Origin: Isoetes taiwanensis
Taxonomy: Eukaryota; Streptophyta; Lycopodiopsida; Isoetales; Isoetaceae
Length of the DNA stretch: 64,000 nucleotides
Direction of reading: 5' to 3'
NCBI GenBank assembly: GCA_021234155.1
Contig: JAJEKV010000005.1
Location: forward strand, 12,825,787 to 12,889,786
In this document: piece by piece, positions 1-12,634 of the stretch
How the letters are laid out: each line of letters starts with the position of its first letter
Numbering within the stretch: position 1 is the first letter of the stretch
Notes under the pieces: model-generated
What the model saw: the letters and a program-made list of their open reading frames with translations, nothing else
The model's database searches: none
What the model was told of the DNA's origin: nothing
Translations under genes and position numbers: made by a program

Positions 1-1041
1 TTGTGAGCCCGTTATTAGGTCACATCTTATGCATCCAATCATATGGGCCTCTGTTCGTGGTGCACCCCTGTTGTCTACATGACGTCCTATGATCGTCACT
101 CATATCCATTTCTTGTTTCTGGTCTGACCGTTAGTCGGAGTTGTATAGTGTTGTCGTATGGGAATCCTCCTAGTTGCCAGTTTTCTCAGGCCCTTTATGC
201 CATGGCTGCTTCTTCATATAGAGCGAACGAATTAGGACTGCTTGCATTTTCTTCCACATGCTCATATTCTTCCTACCTCTTTTTGTATTGTCTAATGTTG
301 TATTATTATTGTATGCTCACTGTGTATTATGTTGCTACCATACTCAGGGTTATCCCACTAACTTGCCCTCGTCTGTCAAACTTTATTATTGGTTATGACT
401 TTCCATAGAGATGTTTTAACCTAAGGCCTTTAGCGCAAAATTTCCTATGAAATTTAGTTATCGACAATATTTTATCTAAAATATCTTGAAGTTCTTGAGT
501 ATCTCATAGATTATCACATAGAATTTTAAAAAAAAAAAAAAAAAAAAACAAAATTTGCCATGGGGCATATACATCAAGTAGTGCCATTTCTGGCGGAGCC
601 GATTTGGGTGTAGCCTGCTAAGATCACTTTGGGGCAATAGAGCCATCCTTTCTCGAATGGTTGGGATCAGAAACTGAAGAAGATAAATAAAATAAAACAA
701 ACAAACTAAAACCTAAACTCTAAAAACTGTGACCTGTGGAGTAAGGAGAGGCGCGTAATAGATTGGGCCTGGCCATTATGTATTCTTCACCTTCTTTGCT
801 GAGGACTCGTCTATGTTTCTCATTTTCTCGCTATTTCTTGCCAAAAGTGCCCTGCAAATGTATTCAGTCGGGTCACAACAGTTCATACAAACCTTCCCAA
901 AGTCATCTATGATCAGGTCATATCAGTTTTCAAACTTCTTGATTTCACCCAATAACTGTAGCAAATTGAAGCAGTGAAGTGCCCTCGACTTATTATCATT
1001 TCTGTTTGCATCATTCTTGTCTGCCAATACCCCCGTTATTT
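1..1041. other. Intergenic, no gene seen
   Basis: AT-rich sequence with a run of about 21 A at 528-548. Open frames here have no recognisable domain or codon bias. I see no RNA gene or transposon end. Confidence 0.5.
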
Positions 1042-1335
1042 CTAGGGGAGGTTATATCTTGCATCTTTCATCGGCTGCATGTGATAGATTCTATTGCAAA
1101 ACAAACAGTGTAGCTGGCCACAGCTCAAGCAAGAGACGAGACCTTTCTCTAGACAGAGGCAGTCATTCTCACAAATACACTATGACCCTATGTCTTCCAG
1201 TTCTGGGTTCCACGGGACTATCAAATTTCCAAGAATACCAAATCTATTCCTCTTCCAATGCATTGCCTCATCTCGGAGCTGATCCTTTGTGGCTGGCCTC
1301 TTTTCCTTTATCCACAGCTGGCGCCCGGTGGATTG
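1042..1335 (-). pseudogene. Decayed cysteine-rich (zinc-finger-like) coding fragment
   Basis: The minus strand reads as one frame of 98 codons with a single internal TAG. The first half is charged and coding-like (QLWIKEKRPATKDQLRDEA, then MHWKRNRFGILGNLIVPWN). The second half has eight cysteines spaced C-x-C-x4-C-x-C-x8-C-x2-C-x5-C-x2-C followed by a histidine, which resembles a small zinc-binding domain. I do not recognise the protein. The frame closes at a TAG at 1042 and has no obvious start, so it looks like an internal piece of a dead gene or transposon. The opposite-strand frame over the same bases has no such pattern. What is seen: the cysteine pattern. What is inferred: zinc binding. 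Confidence 0.35.
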
Positions 1336-1818
1336 AATAAATGGATCAAATGAGAGCGCGCCTATCTAGGTATTTGATCTACAAGACTTGCTCTTCGTCC
1401 TCCCCTTCTATATTTCCCCCTTATTGCTCGACATGCAGATTTTCAACCTATCCTTATAGTTCTAAGGTTTCCTCATTTCCTGCTTTTGTCCCTGTCACGC
1501 CACCTTTAATGCTGCAAACTCCCCACTGAATACACTAAATATGCTAACCTTCATGGATTTGTATCTCCTCACTTTATACCTTGTTGCCTCTCAAAGTGAC
1601 ACGTGCCAGGAAATATCCTATCCTTCGTATTCTAGTTTATCCTGTCTTACTTTATCATACGTAGCCTGAATAATACAAATGCCATATTTATGGTAATGCC
1701 ATGTCCTCTGTCCTTCTCGGTCGGGTTACACATATTATATCGGCACACACATTATGTATTACCCATTTTGTTTTATTTCCTGCTTGATTTCCTTGCATTT
1801 TCTATATTATTGTACTTA

Positions 1819-1850
1819 CTAGCAACGGTGCCCGGCGTTGCCAGGCTTAA
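1819..1850 (-). mobile_element. Helitron-type 3' terminus
   Basis: On the minus strand a short GC-rich stem-loop (GCCTGGC, loop AAC, GCCGGGC) is followed 7 bases later by CTAG and then a T. A hairpin shortly before CTRR, with insertion in front of T, is the family signature of Helitron 3' ends. The element body would run to the right (about 1850 to 2.2 kb or beyond). I could not locate its 5' TC end, so the size is unknown and it is presumably non-autonomous. Confidence 0.45.
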
Positions 1851-4800
1851 GTACGATTGTATTTCTACTTGAAGGGATGATAAAGTAATTGGTGTTGTTA
1901 CAAACATAGATAAAATATCGATGCTAGGCTCGTCGAGTTTGCATAACACAAGTAGAGAATCTATTTAATTTAATTTATATATGGAAAGTAATGGGCAAAC
2001 TTCAGAATTGTTTTTGCTTGTAGCACATACTCTACTCTAATCTTTGCAGGTTCGTCATATTAAGAAATACAAGAAATTTATCGCGGCGGCCTTGATTCCA
2101 TAAAGTGCAAAGTTTAATCCATTATTCATGTCTGACATTTTATTTATAGTAGAAAATATACTACCAATTTTGAATGTGAATGGTGCGAAGAAGACGATCT
2201 TGCACATGTGGGATTTGAACCCAAGTTACGCCAAACATACCAAAGTGTAAATACAATGGCCAAGAGGTAGCAACCACGATCCATGAGTATTCATGTCATC
2301 ACAATAAACAAAATGTCAATTCCTTTCCTTGTTTATACGAACATCCCAACAAATATTACATCAAAGACACCCCTAGAATCTAAGGTACACTACTTAGCTA
2401 CATAACTTTATTTGTAAGTTCTATGGCGACTCCAGATATCATAACATATTTAAAAGGCACCGATTTAGATGAAGGGTTTGAAATAATCCCTTACCTATGT
2501 GAAACTGCCTTTTTAATGAATGACCCCATTCGTTCCTTTGAATGACCCCATTTGAATGACCCCATTCCAGGCATGTGTAAATGCATCAGGGAAGATAGAG
2601 ATGGAAGCAGACGAATGGTGTGCCATCAAGGGAAGGGCTGGAATACATAACAATGGGCCTTGCAGGGCACATGCCAGTTGGTAGCTCGTGATAGAGCATT
2701 CTGCCTTACAATGGATATCCATAGGCATTGTTGATTGAATGAGGAAGGCAGCAAAATTGGAAATAAATCAAAGTTCGTTATCTGCATAGTCCTCAAATCA
2801 ATCAAACAACGATATACTCCTCTCACAGATTTGCATCTTGGATGGTTCCATACTTACTCAGAAATGTGCCATAGTTCCTCGTGGCAATCTCACGAAAATG
2901 AGTTTTGTTGTCCAGACAGAACTTAAAGTACCCTTGGAATTTCATGAGGCTTATAAGAATTGACGAACTATATTTGGAAAACGTCCAGTTGGTTACTAAT
3001 TCCCTTCATTGTTCTGTAGTGCAGGAAGCGAGTAGTATTACCCTACAACTGCCAATTCTCTGACGTACTGTCTCCTAAAATGCAATCAAGCCCTGTTATA
3101 GCCATAGACAAACAAAGAGCGTGTTAAACCTGAGCAAAAACCTCAGTGCAATTTAGTTATAAAAGTTCCAAAGTTCCAATGCACAACTTCACAATCTTTC
3201 TGCAAAGGTGTTTGGCCACCAAAGATAGAGAATATTGATAAAGTAAGGGCACACATCTTATTGCATAGAGACATCCCCAAATTCCTCAAGCACTTGGAAT
3301 CTCAAAATAATGGGAAAGAGGTGTAAATGTGCTCAGCTTGCTTGATCACCTTCAAAGAGCCTGATAATAGATGAAAGCATAAAGGGTTCAGCCACCCAGG
3401 AACATGGACTGACCAACGCCAACATTTTCTTCAAAATGCATTAAGAAGGGCATCTGTACACACAGCATTATGAAGCTACTTTTATCACATTCTACCAATA
3501 AAATTGACTAGAGTCTCACAAGGTAGAGGGCTTCCATTTCTAAAATATCCTATCCACTATAAGTGTTACCTTTGCTAAGAACTCGAGGAATGAAAAGATC
3601 CAGCCGCATAAGATGAGAAACCTTTCCTAAAGGAACTGGAGATGTAGCAAGGGATAGATAATATTTCAACCTTTCGCAAACACTGGGCTCTCTTTTTCTT
3701 TAACTCCACAAGTTTGCTGGCATATGCAGAAAAAATACTGTTTGTGCCATTTTCAGCAGCAACCAGCGGCTGAATTGGCTAAGCAACTCTTTTTTAAAAA
3801 ACCCAATCGATGCCTCCTTGGTTGAACCACACCGAAACCAAATGCCGTTATGACTTCTGCCTGCAATTCCTATCCAGCTTCCTGGCAAGATCATCCTGTT
3901 TGAGTTACTGTGAGAATTATGGTAATCTAAGCTGTGATAATGGGCGAAAAACCCTGCTGCGGCCTGCCCTTTGTTCTTAGAAGTCTGCTAATCTGCTGCG
4001 AGGTTGCCCTACCAAAAATGACTGCCATAGCCAATTGATGTAGCACAAGAACACAAAATGTTGTGTTACCTTATGGCCGCGGTGTGCGAGAGCACATGGA
4101 ACAGAGTTACCGGAGAACGCAAGAACCTGGAGAGGATTTGACGGAGCCGATTCCTCCCAAGCGGATAAGAACAAAAACGTGGCATCGTTCGAAATTTTTT
4201 CACAAATATTTTTCCCTTGCGATTTTTTCCCCCACCCAGGAATCTAAGGCATAAAAGAATCGAATCTTGGTGAGTCTCGATTATATATGTCTTGATAAAG
4301 GACATTGCTTAATGGTTACCTAGACTCCTTGATATCAAGCTTGAGCCAGTACAATAATGAGTTCACCCTTATAAAGAATTGCTTGCAGAAAACTCATGCT
4401 TTTAAGTCTTGGATCTCGCATTTCTATGCAAGTAGTGCAAAAATTGAATGAATGCCCTTTCTAGAGGGTAGCTTCTATATTTATTGTCTTTGAATTCAAG
4501 AATGTCCTTCAACCCTATAGCACTTGAAGTATCTCTTGCCACTGCACGCATACACCATCATTAACATAACACTTGTAACATGGGATCATGTATGTGCCAA
4601 AATTAATATTGATAAATCAAAGCCTTTATGATCAAATTTAACTACAAATGGGTTTGTCAAATGGGTTTGATAGGTACCGTAAAAGTCACAGTCATGATAA
4701 AGTTGAGATGTAAATTTCTTCCTTTATCAAGGTTCCTGCTTGATGACTTTGCAATGGCTTCGCTGCACTTACAATACATACAAATGAATGAGAATCACAT

Positions 4801-5518
4801 ATAAAAAAAATGCATGAGCAGGTCATGTGCTTCTACTTTATGTATTTTTTATAATCATAGAAAATCACTTAGAATCAATTCAATTCAAAGTACATCCCTT
4901 TGGTTCCACGCATACAAAAATCATGCCTACATGAAAAGGAAAGGTTTGCATAGTTTGCAATATCATAACCATCTGAATCAAGTCTTTATGGACGATAAAA
5001 ACCCATTAAATTCAATTCTTATAAAATGAACATCATTTTTGTATTATACTAATTGGTGTCTCGACAACTTGTAACTGTCATGCAACCCACAATGCGATAC
5101 CACCATTTTTCACAATAAAACAAAAGAACCTCAAAAAGCATTGGGAGACCTTATCCCATCAAAACATGCCCCTTTACAACCAAAAAAAGAAAAAGGGTAA
5201 ATAAGTTCTACGACAAATAAAGGCACCCAACAATCCCTATACCAACAAAACAAGCTTGGATCCAACGGTTAGGAAGGATTAGAATGTGTGCACGGATGGG
5301 TTACTTAGCAAGTTAATGGTGTTTTAACGAACATATCTTATAGAGCTTGAGATATTAATTGATACAACCTATACAGATTGAAATAAATGGATGTTATTGT
5401 TACCCTGGGCTTGATGTTAATGTTACCCTGGGCCAGTCTGGAGCAGATGCTCTAGAGGAGTAGCATGAAAAGTTAGTTTTGTTCTTGGAGGGTCAGACAC
5501 TGGCTAGTGTTGTGGCTG
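1851..5518. other. Intergenic, no gene seen
   Basis: AT-rich sequence with the shared 25-mer at 2067 and a small triplication of a GAATGACCCCATT unit near 2515-2570. Short frames on both strands (for example 3700-3894 and 3977-4305) show no domain, and I do not regard them as genes. Confidence 0.45.
2067..2091 (+). repeat. 25-bp repeat shared with 27432-27456
   Basis: The string ATACAAGAAATTTATCGCGG and the five bases CGGCC after it recur at 27432-27456 with one mismatch. At 27 kb it continues into a perfect GC palindrome. Both sites lie upstream of a GGGATTTGAACCC motif. This suggests two members of one repeat family, perhaps a Helitron or SINE end. Confidence 0.4.
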
Positions 5519-6226
5519 TTCAAAGGGGAAGCGAGGTGGACTACCTACATGATCAAGCAATGTTCTGACTTTAGCCTTAAAACACTTGCTGTGGTTGATG
5601 GTCTGTTCAGAAGTCCACTGGTGTGATTCTTATTGAAGAACACAAGGCTTCACTGTTTCGAGGGTATGATTGGTTACTGCGTGAAGGATGTGGGGAAGCT
5701 CTACTATCGGGCTCACATGCATAAGATTTCAGACCAGCCAGATTGAGATGGGGTGGGAGATATTAAGAATGTTATTTGTTTGGATAATAGGAACCTGTTG
5801 GATAGAGCCCTCCACTTTGTCAGATACCATGGACATAGGCAACTAAGTGCTACCTTGTATTTACTGTACACAGACGTGTAGGAGTGGGAAGTTCATCTTA
5901 TCTAGCACTTGGATCCTACCGTCCAATAATGCTTTTATTTCGGAACCCAAGGTGAAGGATGCATGGCACTTAACACTAAAACCCCAGGTTGCACTGCCCA
6001 ACGACGTCCATTATGTGCTCTATTGGAACCCGAATGGGATGCAACCCATAGAGCAGGTTGGCAAGACAAGGGGAGGTACTGGGATGACACTTATAGCTCG
6101 GGGGATGATGATGCAAGCTTTGTGGATATTAAGGAGGAAGAATCTCGGCCTAATGCTCCCCCTGATGAAGTGGAGGATGATTTCATTGCATGGGATTTGG
6201 CAGATCACACTATGGATGTGGGTTGA
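5519..6226 (+). pseudogene. Decayed Rep-like coding frame ending in a poly-A retrocopy tail
   Basis: A single plus-strand frame of 236 codons reads as protein from FKGEARWTTYMIKQCSDFSL to an acidic tail (EEESRPNAPPDEVEDDFIAW) and a final stop. It is broken by five in-frame stops (TGA, TGA, TAG, TAG, TAA), each one C-to-T change away from CGA, CAG or CAA. The segment around 5670-5740 reads GMIGYCVKDVGKLYYRAHMH. Its YCxKD core resembles the tyrosine (YxxK) motif of rolling-circle Rep/HUH proteins. A run of 16 A follows 130 bases after the final stop, as in a retroposed transcript. I infer a methylation-decayed, possibly retrocopied, Rep-like transposon gene. The family assignment is weak. The single preserved frame is seen directly. 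Confidence 0.4.
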
Positions 6227-6356
6227 ATTATGTTGTTTTGCTTTTGTTGCTTACTTGGTTGCTCGTGTTGTTAGTGGTTCTTTGCAGGTATAGATTGTGG
6301 GATGGTGGTGATGCCTTGATTGAAGAAGGTTGGACATGGAACTTGAAAATGCCAAC

Positions 6357-6372
6357 AAAAAAAAAAAAAAAA
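6357..6372 (+). other. A16 tract, likely retroposition tail
   Basis: Sixteen consecutive A residues lie 130 bases past the terminal stop of the decayed frame 5519-6226. The position fits a 3' UTR plus poly-A tail of a processed copy, but I found no convincing target duplication. Confidence 0.35.
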
Positions 6373-9300
6373 TCCGGCCTGAACTAGCAAACGCTAGACC
6401 AGCATCTGCCTCGGTCAATCCCTTGGCAGTATTAACATTCTAATATCTAAATTGAGCAAGCCAGTCTAGACTAGTACATCTTCTCCCAAAGCCTAAGTAA
6501 TTTGAAGACCATTATTTATTCCTTAAAACCATAAGAAATAAGAAGTAATCATCTGCTACAGTCATCAATATGAATCCTGAGCCATTTCATATACTATGAA
6601 CTCTGTACAATTGTTTGAAATTTTTGCCCAGAACTTGACTTTAGCTTATCAACTGTTAAGCTATCCAAACATATATAAATTGAGTCAAGAGGACCATACC
6701 ACATGTATCAATGCATCAATTATCTAAAATAATTGTGTTACTTGAATCACTCTGTTTATGTAGGCCACCACTGTTGCAGCCCATATTCCAATATATAGAC
6801 AGCTCCAAACTCCAAGTGGCCTTGTGCATGTCCTTTTCGAAAATTCCACATCCTTCACGCTAAAGCCAACTCTAACAGCAAAAGAAACACAATTGGAGGA
6901 AAGAACCCGTACCTGCAGCCAATCATGCAAACGTTAGCAGTAATCCCCGTTAGCGATGCAAGGGCCAAAAAGGTACATTGGGTCTCGGTTTATCAGCGAT
7001 CACCAATTGTATCTTTTTGCCCCGAAAGTTAGTTTTAACAGAAAGAGAGATGGAAATATAATTTGAGAATCTTTTCAAATCCAAAAGCTGCAGTAGGCAA
7101 CATATTTATATAACATATTTGTTTTATGCACTCTAAGTGCAAACAAGGTGTAGCAATAGCAAATAGTGCAACGATTTTAAAGTGTAATCATCAATTTGAT
7201 CATTACGTGCTTAAAGCATATAATCTTATAGTAACTACATGTTTATGTTTCAAATTACTAGAGCAAACAGACCGCAATAACCTTTTGTAGCACTCCAAAT
7301 ATGTTTTGAAGCTCCATTATCCAAATACTGCAATAACCTTTTGTAGCACTCCAAATATGTTTTGAAGCTCCATTATCCAAATACGAGAGCCAAAGTCCGC
7401 TCGATTATTTGCAGGACCTGTATGAATGTAGTAGTCGTTCATACACATGGAATCTGATTATAATAGCTCCTTTCAAGTAAGCACTTCGTTTTCTCAGATA
7501 ATATTGTCCAGATTGTTTTTCCAGCAACCTGTCCCATGCCATTCAAACCAGGCATCACAAGGTCTATATTAGCAAGGATCCAGAAAAAAGCCATGAAGCA
7601 GCATCATATTAGTATGGCCCTGTATGTAAAGACCTAGAGTTTGTATCAGAATAAGCATAATAGAGCCACATAGAGCCACCATCTGCTGCTATGGTATGGC
7701 AGTAACAACCATGATTTCTACCTTAGCTATTTATGCCAGAGTAAAAAATACCTGTAAAGCTCCAACTCAGAGCAAATCCATGGTAATAACTGCTCCTTAG
7801 AGCAAATCGGCTAGTTCCACCTTTAATAACATGTACGGCTTTCATTTTTTGCTGAATCCGGATCATGAAGCAAGCTCTTCAGACCAAGCTCATGAGGAAT
7901 TTTTTCCAAAATCCAACAGTTGGCAAATCCGAAAATGCCTTTTAGGCTAGTATAAGCAAGTCGCTCACAGTAGCAACAGCATGCCATAGTTGCGACCAGA
8001 AGAAGCTGCCCTAAATTATTTGCTTGTGTAAAATACCAGAGAACAAATGGATTCCATAGCAAAACGGCCTTGCTACAAACACTTCGATTTCCAGTTTTGC
8101 ATCAAACAAATGTCTTTGCATCCAGACCAGGTAAGTCTGCGACCTTATGGGCATCCCATAAATTCGGCCAGCCTATTTTTGGCATGGTACGCCCACTCTT
8201 CATATTTCTTCTGCTATAACATGCAGATTCAATTTGTCTCAGCCCATTTAGGGCGGCCATTCATTTTTAGTGGTTACCATTCTAGATTGGCATCGACACT
8301 TGGGTAAGCTTGGCCCGAGTCAAGGAAAAAATCTGTTTGCTCTAACCAATAACTTTTATTTTTGCCAGAAATAAAGGTCAAATATTCACCATTTGTAAAT
8401 TGCCACACAAGCAACCTCATGTAGCCCGGATGTTAGGTGCAAGGATATTAGGAACTGAATGCTAATTGCCAGTTCATACCTTGTATTTTGTATTTGCAAA
8501 TTTAGTCTCGTATCCTGTATTTGCAAATTTAGTCTTGCAAATTTGTATGAAGCTCAAGTGTTCTTGTGAGATCTCTGGATCACTATTGACTGTCCAAGCA
8601 AAATTGCTTAATTGAAGCAAAATAGCTTAAATAAAAAAAAAAAATCAGTAATTCTTGTTCTTTTTGAATTGTGTTGTGTGTAGACTGTTGTAGTTATGAT
8701 TTTTTGCATTTTCATGCTACATGGGAATAGCACCCAACCCTTTAGGAGGAGGACAAGCCTATGGTTTGCGCTATGCGCGAGGGGTTCAATTCCCCAACCT
8801 AAGTATATGGCTTTCTAATTTATGCTGCAGGTTAGACTCGCCCTCTTCTTCAGCATGGTAAAGGATGCAAGGCTTCAGGAAGAAGGGTCAGGTTGTAGGG
8901 GGAAGAGTATCTGTATATGGGAAGCCAACTGTGTATTTGTTTGTATTCATAAGGTTGCATTGATCCTAACGTTTGACCAAGTCAGACGTTTTGATATGAG
9001 GTCTAATTTTTTAATCTTAGAGCCCAATTCACAAAAACACGCGTCCACCTATAATACAACCATACAACCATAACGAGATTCTTTGGGACAACAAATTACT
9101 GTGGGCATGCAATCTGGGATATAAAACGTGATGCACAAATTTCGAAAACTAAGGGCAAAAGTAAGACATTCGGTGACTTCCTTAAGAATTCTGGATGACT
9201 TGCCAGACTCAATTTCTCTTCACGTGGAGAACCTGGATTCGTATATGGCAACGTCATCCACAAGCACGCGTTGAAGGCACCTTTAAGTTTACGTTCCTTG

Positions 9301-9377
9301 TGCCGAGATTTCACGTTTACATATTTCGTGTAAATACTATCATACATTGATCAAGACAAGGGCAAAACCAAAACATG
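6373..9377. other. Intergenic, no gene seen
   Basis: AT-rich region with one tandem duplication (7274-7385). A tRNA B-box-like GGTTCAATTCC lies near 8772. Frames at 6724-6930 and 7823-8062 (minus) have no recognisable domain. Confidence 0.45.
7274..7385 (+). repeat. Tandem duplication, two 56-bp copies
   Basis: A 56-bp unit beginning GCAATAACCTTTTGTAGCAC is repeated directly head to tail at 7274-7329 and 7330-7385 with almost no differences, so the duplication is recent. Confidence 0.9.
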
Positions 9378-9386
9378 TATAAATAG
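9378..9386 (+). promoter_or_regulatory. TATA box of the 9435-9911 gene
   Basis: TATAAATAG sits 49 bases upstream of the start codon. With a transcription start about 30 bases downstream, the 5' leader would be only about 25 bases. The spacing supports the chosen ATG. Confidence 0.65.
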
Positions 9387-9434
9387 GGAATGAGAACTCG
9401 ATATCATTCAAGGATCTGAGAACTGTCTGAAGAA

Positions 9435-9911
9435 ATGGGTTCAGTTATTTCAGCTATAATTGGCCAAAAGAATGGATGTGAAATACCAGAGTATGGGCCT
9501 GATGAGAAAAATAAGCCATATATCTTCCAAGACAGCTCTGTTTTTGTTGCTAAAGTGGTGATGCCAGATCTGCCCAAAGCATGGGATCAGACATATGAAA
9601 TTGTCCTGGCCATAGATATCCAAGTTCCTGCCAATAAGGTCAGTGGTTTCCAGGCCTTTGTCAATCTGCCAAATGCTGATGAGCATACCTCCATAAACAC
9701 AGTAGAGTTTGTAGGCTCTTTCATACAAATGATTGGTTCACAATCTCAACTGGTATCTCGCGCTGTTCGCTTCGGCATCGGAGATAAAATCAATGCGTTG
9801 GACTTGTCCAAGAAATCCTCTATTCTAGTCTCCATGGTCAGGCCTGGTTACAAGGATTCTCCAATTATCATCAATAACATGAGCATCACTTTAGAATCCT
9901 TGAATGAATGA
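9435..9911 (+). CDS. Stand-alone polyphenol oxidase C-terminal-like domain protein
   Basis: Intact 158-codon single-exon gene. It matches the general pattern of the C-terminal domain of plant polyphenol oxidases (the DUF_B2219/PPO1_KFDV type). In order it shows a strand-rich start, a fluid 'F..FVNLPNADEHTSINTVEF' segment, the hallmark EF-x-GSF (EFVGSFIQM, about residues 88-96), a basic-hydrophobic 'RFGIGDKINALDL' helix, 'SSILVSMVRP' and a final 'IIINNMSITLES' strand. In full-length PPO this domain covers the copper site of the tyrosinase domain. Here the tyrosinase domain with its six copper-binding histidines is absent, so the protein cannot be an oxidase itself. No transit peptide or signal peptide is visible (it starts MGSVISAIIGQ). 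A TATA box 49 bases upstream and a TGA followed by AT-rich sequence make it look like a real expressed gene. Its role is unknown. A divergent PPO shield-domain homologue or a captured fragment are both possible. Confidence 0.72.
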   Translation: MGSVISAIIGQKNGCEIPEYGPDEKNKPYIFQDSSVFVAKVVMPDLPKAWDQTYEIVLAIDIQVPANKVSGFQAFVNLPNADEHTSINTVEFVGSFIQMIGSQSQLVSRAVRFGIGDKINALDLSKKSSILVSMVRPGYKDSPIIINNMSITLESLNE

Positions 9912-12634
9912 ATCTTGTTGTATACATCATTGTAAATAGATGTTATATACATGCCATCTATAGGGAACATATATTCCCTTTATGTTGATTACAGGACGTA
10001 TCTATATTTATATATATTGGATTGTTTCATCTAAAGCTATTGAAGCTCAGAAATCTGCAAAAGCACATGGATATTAATTGTACAAAAACGGGATGGCAAC
10101 TATAAAGCAAAAACATGCAGATAATTAAGCTTTTTTTGCTTTTCAGCTCGCTTATTTCTGCAATCAAGAAGCTCTTTAGACTCCTGCATGCTTCTGGAAG
10201 TGACCACAAAGTTGCACCAAGAAAGTGAGCAAAAAAGCATCGATTTAAGTATTGATACAATAGCTAACAGATGCAAGCGAGAGGGAAGGGGTACAGATTT
10301 TAGCATGTTCCTCTATGAGCTGCTGCCTAGTAATGCATACACCACATATATTCGAACTGCCCCCACGCATGTTATACTGATCTGTGAGTTTGGAACTGTA
10401 GCAAAGCTAGAGGCAGCACATAATACTACTGGATGATTCCATGGTGTAAGACATAATTTCAACAAGTCTAATTACATTGCTATAAGAGCATTTAAGAAGA
10501 CAAATAATTCTCTATATTCTATTTGCTGATGTGCTAGAAATAGAGGCATGAAAATGAGCCTCCTCAGTCTATACCTGGCCAAAATTGATCTAATAGGATA
10601 GCAAATTCGTTGAATAAAATCAATACTCTGCATGTAAATAATCATATTCATTGCAGGTAGCGATTATTCTAATAGATGGAATAACCTTATGCAACAAGCA
10701 GAATCCCTAAAAAATCAACTCAGAATAGAGTGCTTGTTGTGGTTTACCTTGCACTGATACTATGTCACCGCGAATACTATATCACCCAATGCAGATGCTC
10801 CCCAAATTTCTTCTCATCTCTGAATAGTAGCTCTTCAAAAGGCGCCTGCGCTACTCTCGAAAGGCAGTGTCCTCTATGAATCTCCGAGCAAATCAAGCTG
10901 CACTTATTCAGCATTGATCGCCCTTTTAAGCTGTATCTCCAGCAGGAGGAGGCCAATTTCTTGCACAGTCAGAAACACAACCATGGGTGTTGGGTGTGTA
11001 CCCCGTCTATAACATGGTGTTATTTTTGGTCTGTACCTCCTACTGAAAGATCATCTCTTTCCGATTACAAACTGCTAATGTCTTTCCAAGTATGAAATGT
11101 CCACCATGCAAAATACATTTTTTATTGCCCATAAAGTTTGCTGTGCTTGTGGCGTGCAGGCGACATGGAGCGTAGAGATAAGGGTTTCAGTTTCCCAGGT
11201 CTGCTGCCTGCCGTAGTTAGTTCTGAAGGGGTGCCGTTGTGCTATCTCCTCTAGTTCAAGATTAAGGGTTTTGTTGGTTGGGGTTACTCCATCTAGTTTC
11301 TTATGGTCTTGGATTTTAAGTACTCATGACATGCAATATAAGGTGAACTAGGGCATGATTTTGGTGTTGTAGATCTCATTTGTTGGACATTAGAATAATC
11401 AATATGTATATTGTTTATGGGAGATGTTATTAATATGGTTAAAAATAAATAAAAAAGCTAAAAAGCCTTCACAACTTCAAATTATCTTTTGCAATTGTTG
11501 AAAGATTACTTAAGGTTTTATACGGGTTTTGCAAGTATGAGTTTGCCAAAACCGTATAATGCTGATGTCAGAAATATGGTTTTGGGTATACCCCTTAAAA
11601 CATCCAAGGATGCTTCCACAGCCTGCTGGATCTGTAACAGTATTTGAAATGTCAAGCATGATTCCTAAGAGAGTAGAGGAAATGAAAAAGATTACAAACA
11701 CAGATCATCACCTTTGCTGGAGTGGAAGTGACAGCAATAACAAACCATCCGCCTTTGAGACGGTAAAAAAGGCGCAGTTCAAAAGAGACGTCATATGTTA
11801 AACCCAGTGCATCCCTCACAGTGGTAAATAGCCTTTAAATGCATATCATCAGCAATCCAGAAATTACAAATTACAAATAACTTTTAATAAGCAAGTAGCA
11901 TGAGGAAGTTGAAAAGGAAGGAAGCCCCTAATTGTTGCGGAGATTAAATTCAAATCAACCCATGCATTTGAAAGGCACAAATTAATAAAATAAAATGTGA
12001 TTTCCTCATTTAAATTTTCAATACAATATACTACTCTTCTTCGGATACAATATACTACTCTTCTTCGGATACTATATTTAATGCTTAGGTCTAATTTTCA
12101 AAATCGCAAGAAAAATATGCTATTTTTTTTAATGCTAGGATTAAAATACTTAAAAGGAAAAAGGACTATATTGTTTCATGTGTAAGGATTCGAGATCGCG
12201 ACCATCTGATGTGAAGCCCCATCTATTAGGAGCTGGACCAACAATGTAAGAGCAAGCACGCTCATCTGTGTCTTTAAGGAACACCTATCAAGGATATAAG
12301 TGAGTGTATTAGAGACTTCTATGGTGGAAGAATAGAAAACATATTAATTGTAAAATAGGATTGCTTCTATTTAAGAGACGGCAGAAATTATACTCTAATC
12401 ATACTCTTTGTGCTATTGATGGAGATAAATGCCAAAAAGATGCATCTATCGGTTCATTTTTTACAACTGAAAGAATCTAAATCGTTAAGGGTTTCTCTCT
12501 TATGCATTTAGTCATCTACAATGATGGGTTCTAGGATGTTTCTATCATATGTGCACATTTGCATTTATTCAATGACAAATTCTACAATTTCTTTGCTTGT
12601 AACTAACTCAGACAGGAACATGTCTGTCTTTTAG
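9912..12634. other. Intergenic, no gene seen
   Basis: AT-rich. A short direct repeat of AATATACTACTCTTCTTCGG occurs twice near 12022-12070. Minus-strand frames at 10027-10306 and 11510-11701 have no recognisable domain. One stretch at 10830-10960 (minus) is moderately coding-like but unidentifiable. Confidence 0.45.

Noticed and set aside
43-408. 121-codon open frame near the left edge
   Set aside because: Low-complexity Ser/Tyr/Leu-rich translation with no domain, and no promoter or splice signals. Consistent with chance.
2195-2225. GGGATTTGAACCC (tRNA B-box-like), also at 27886-27902, and GGTTCAATTCC near 8772
   Set aside because: The B-box match is good, but I could not find a convincing A box at the right distance, so I did not call SINEs or tRNAs there.
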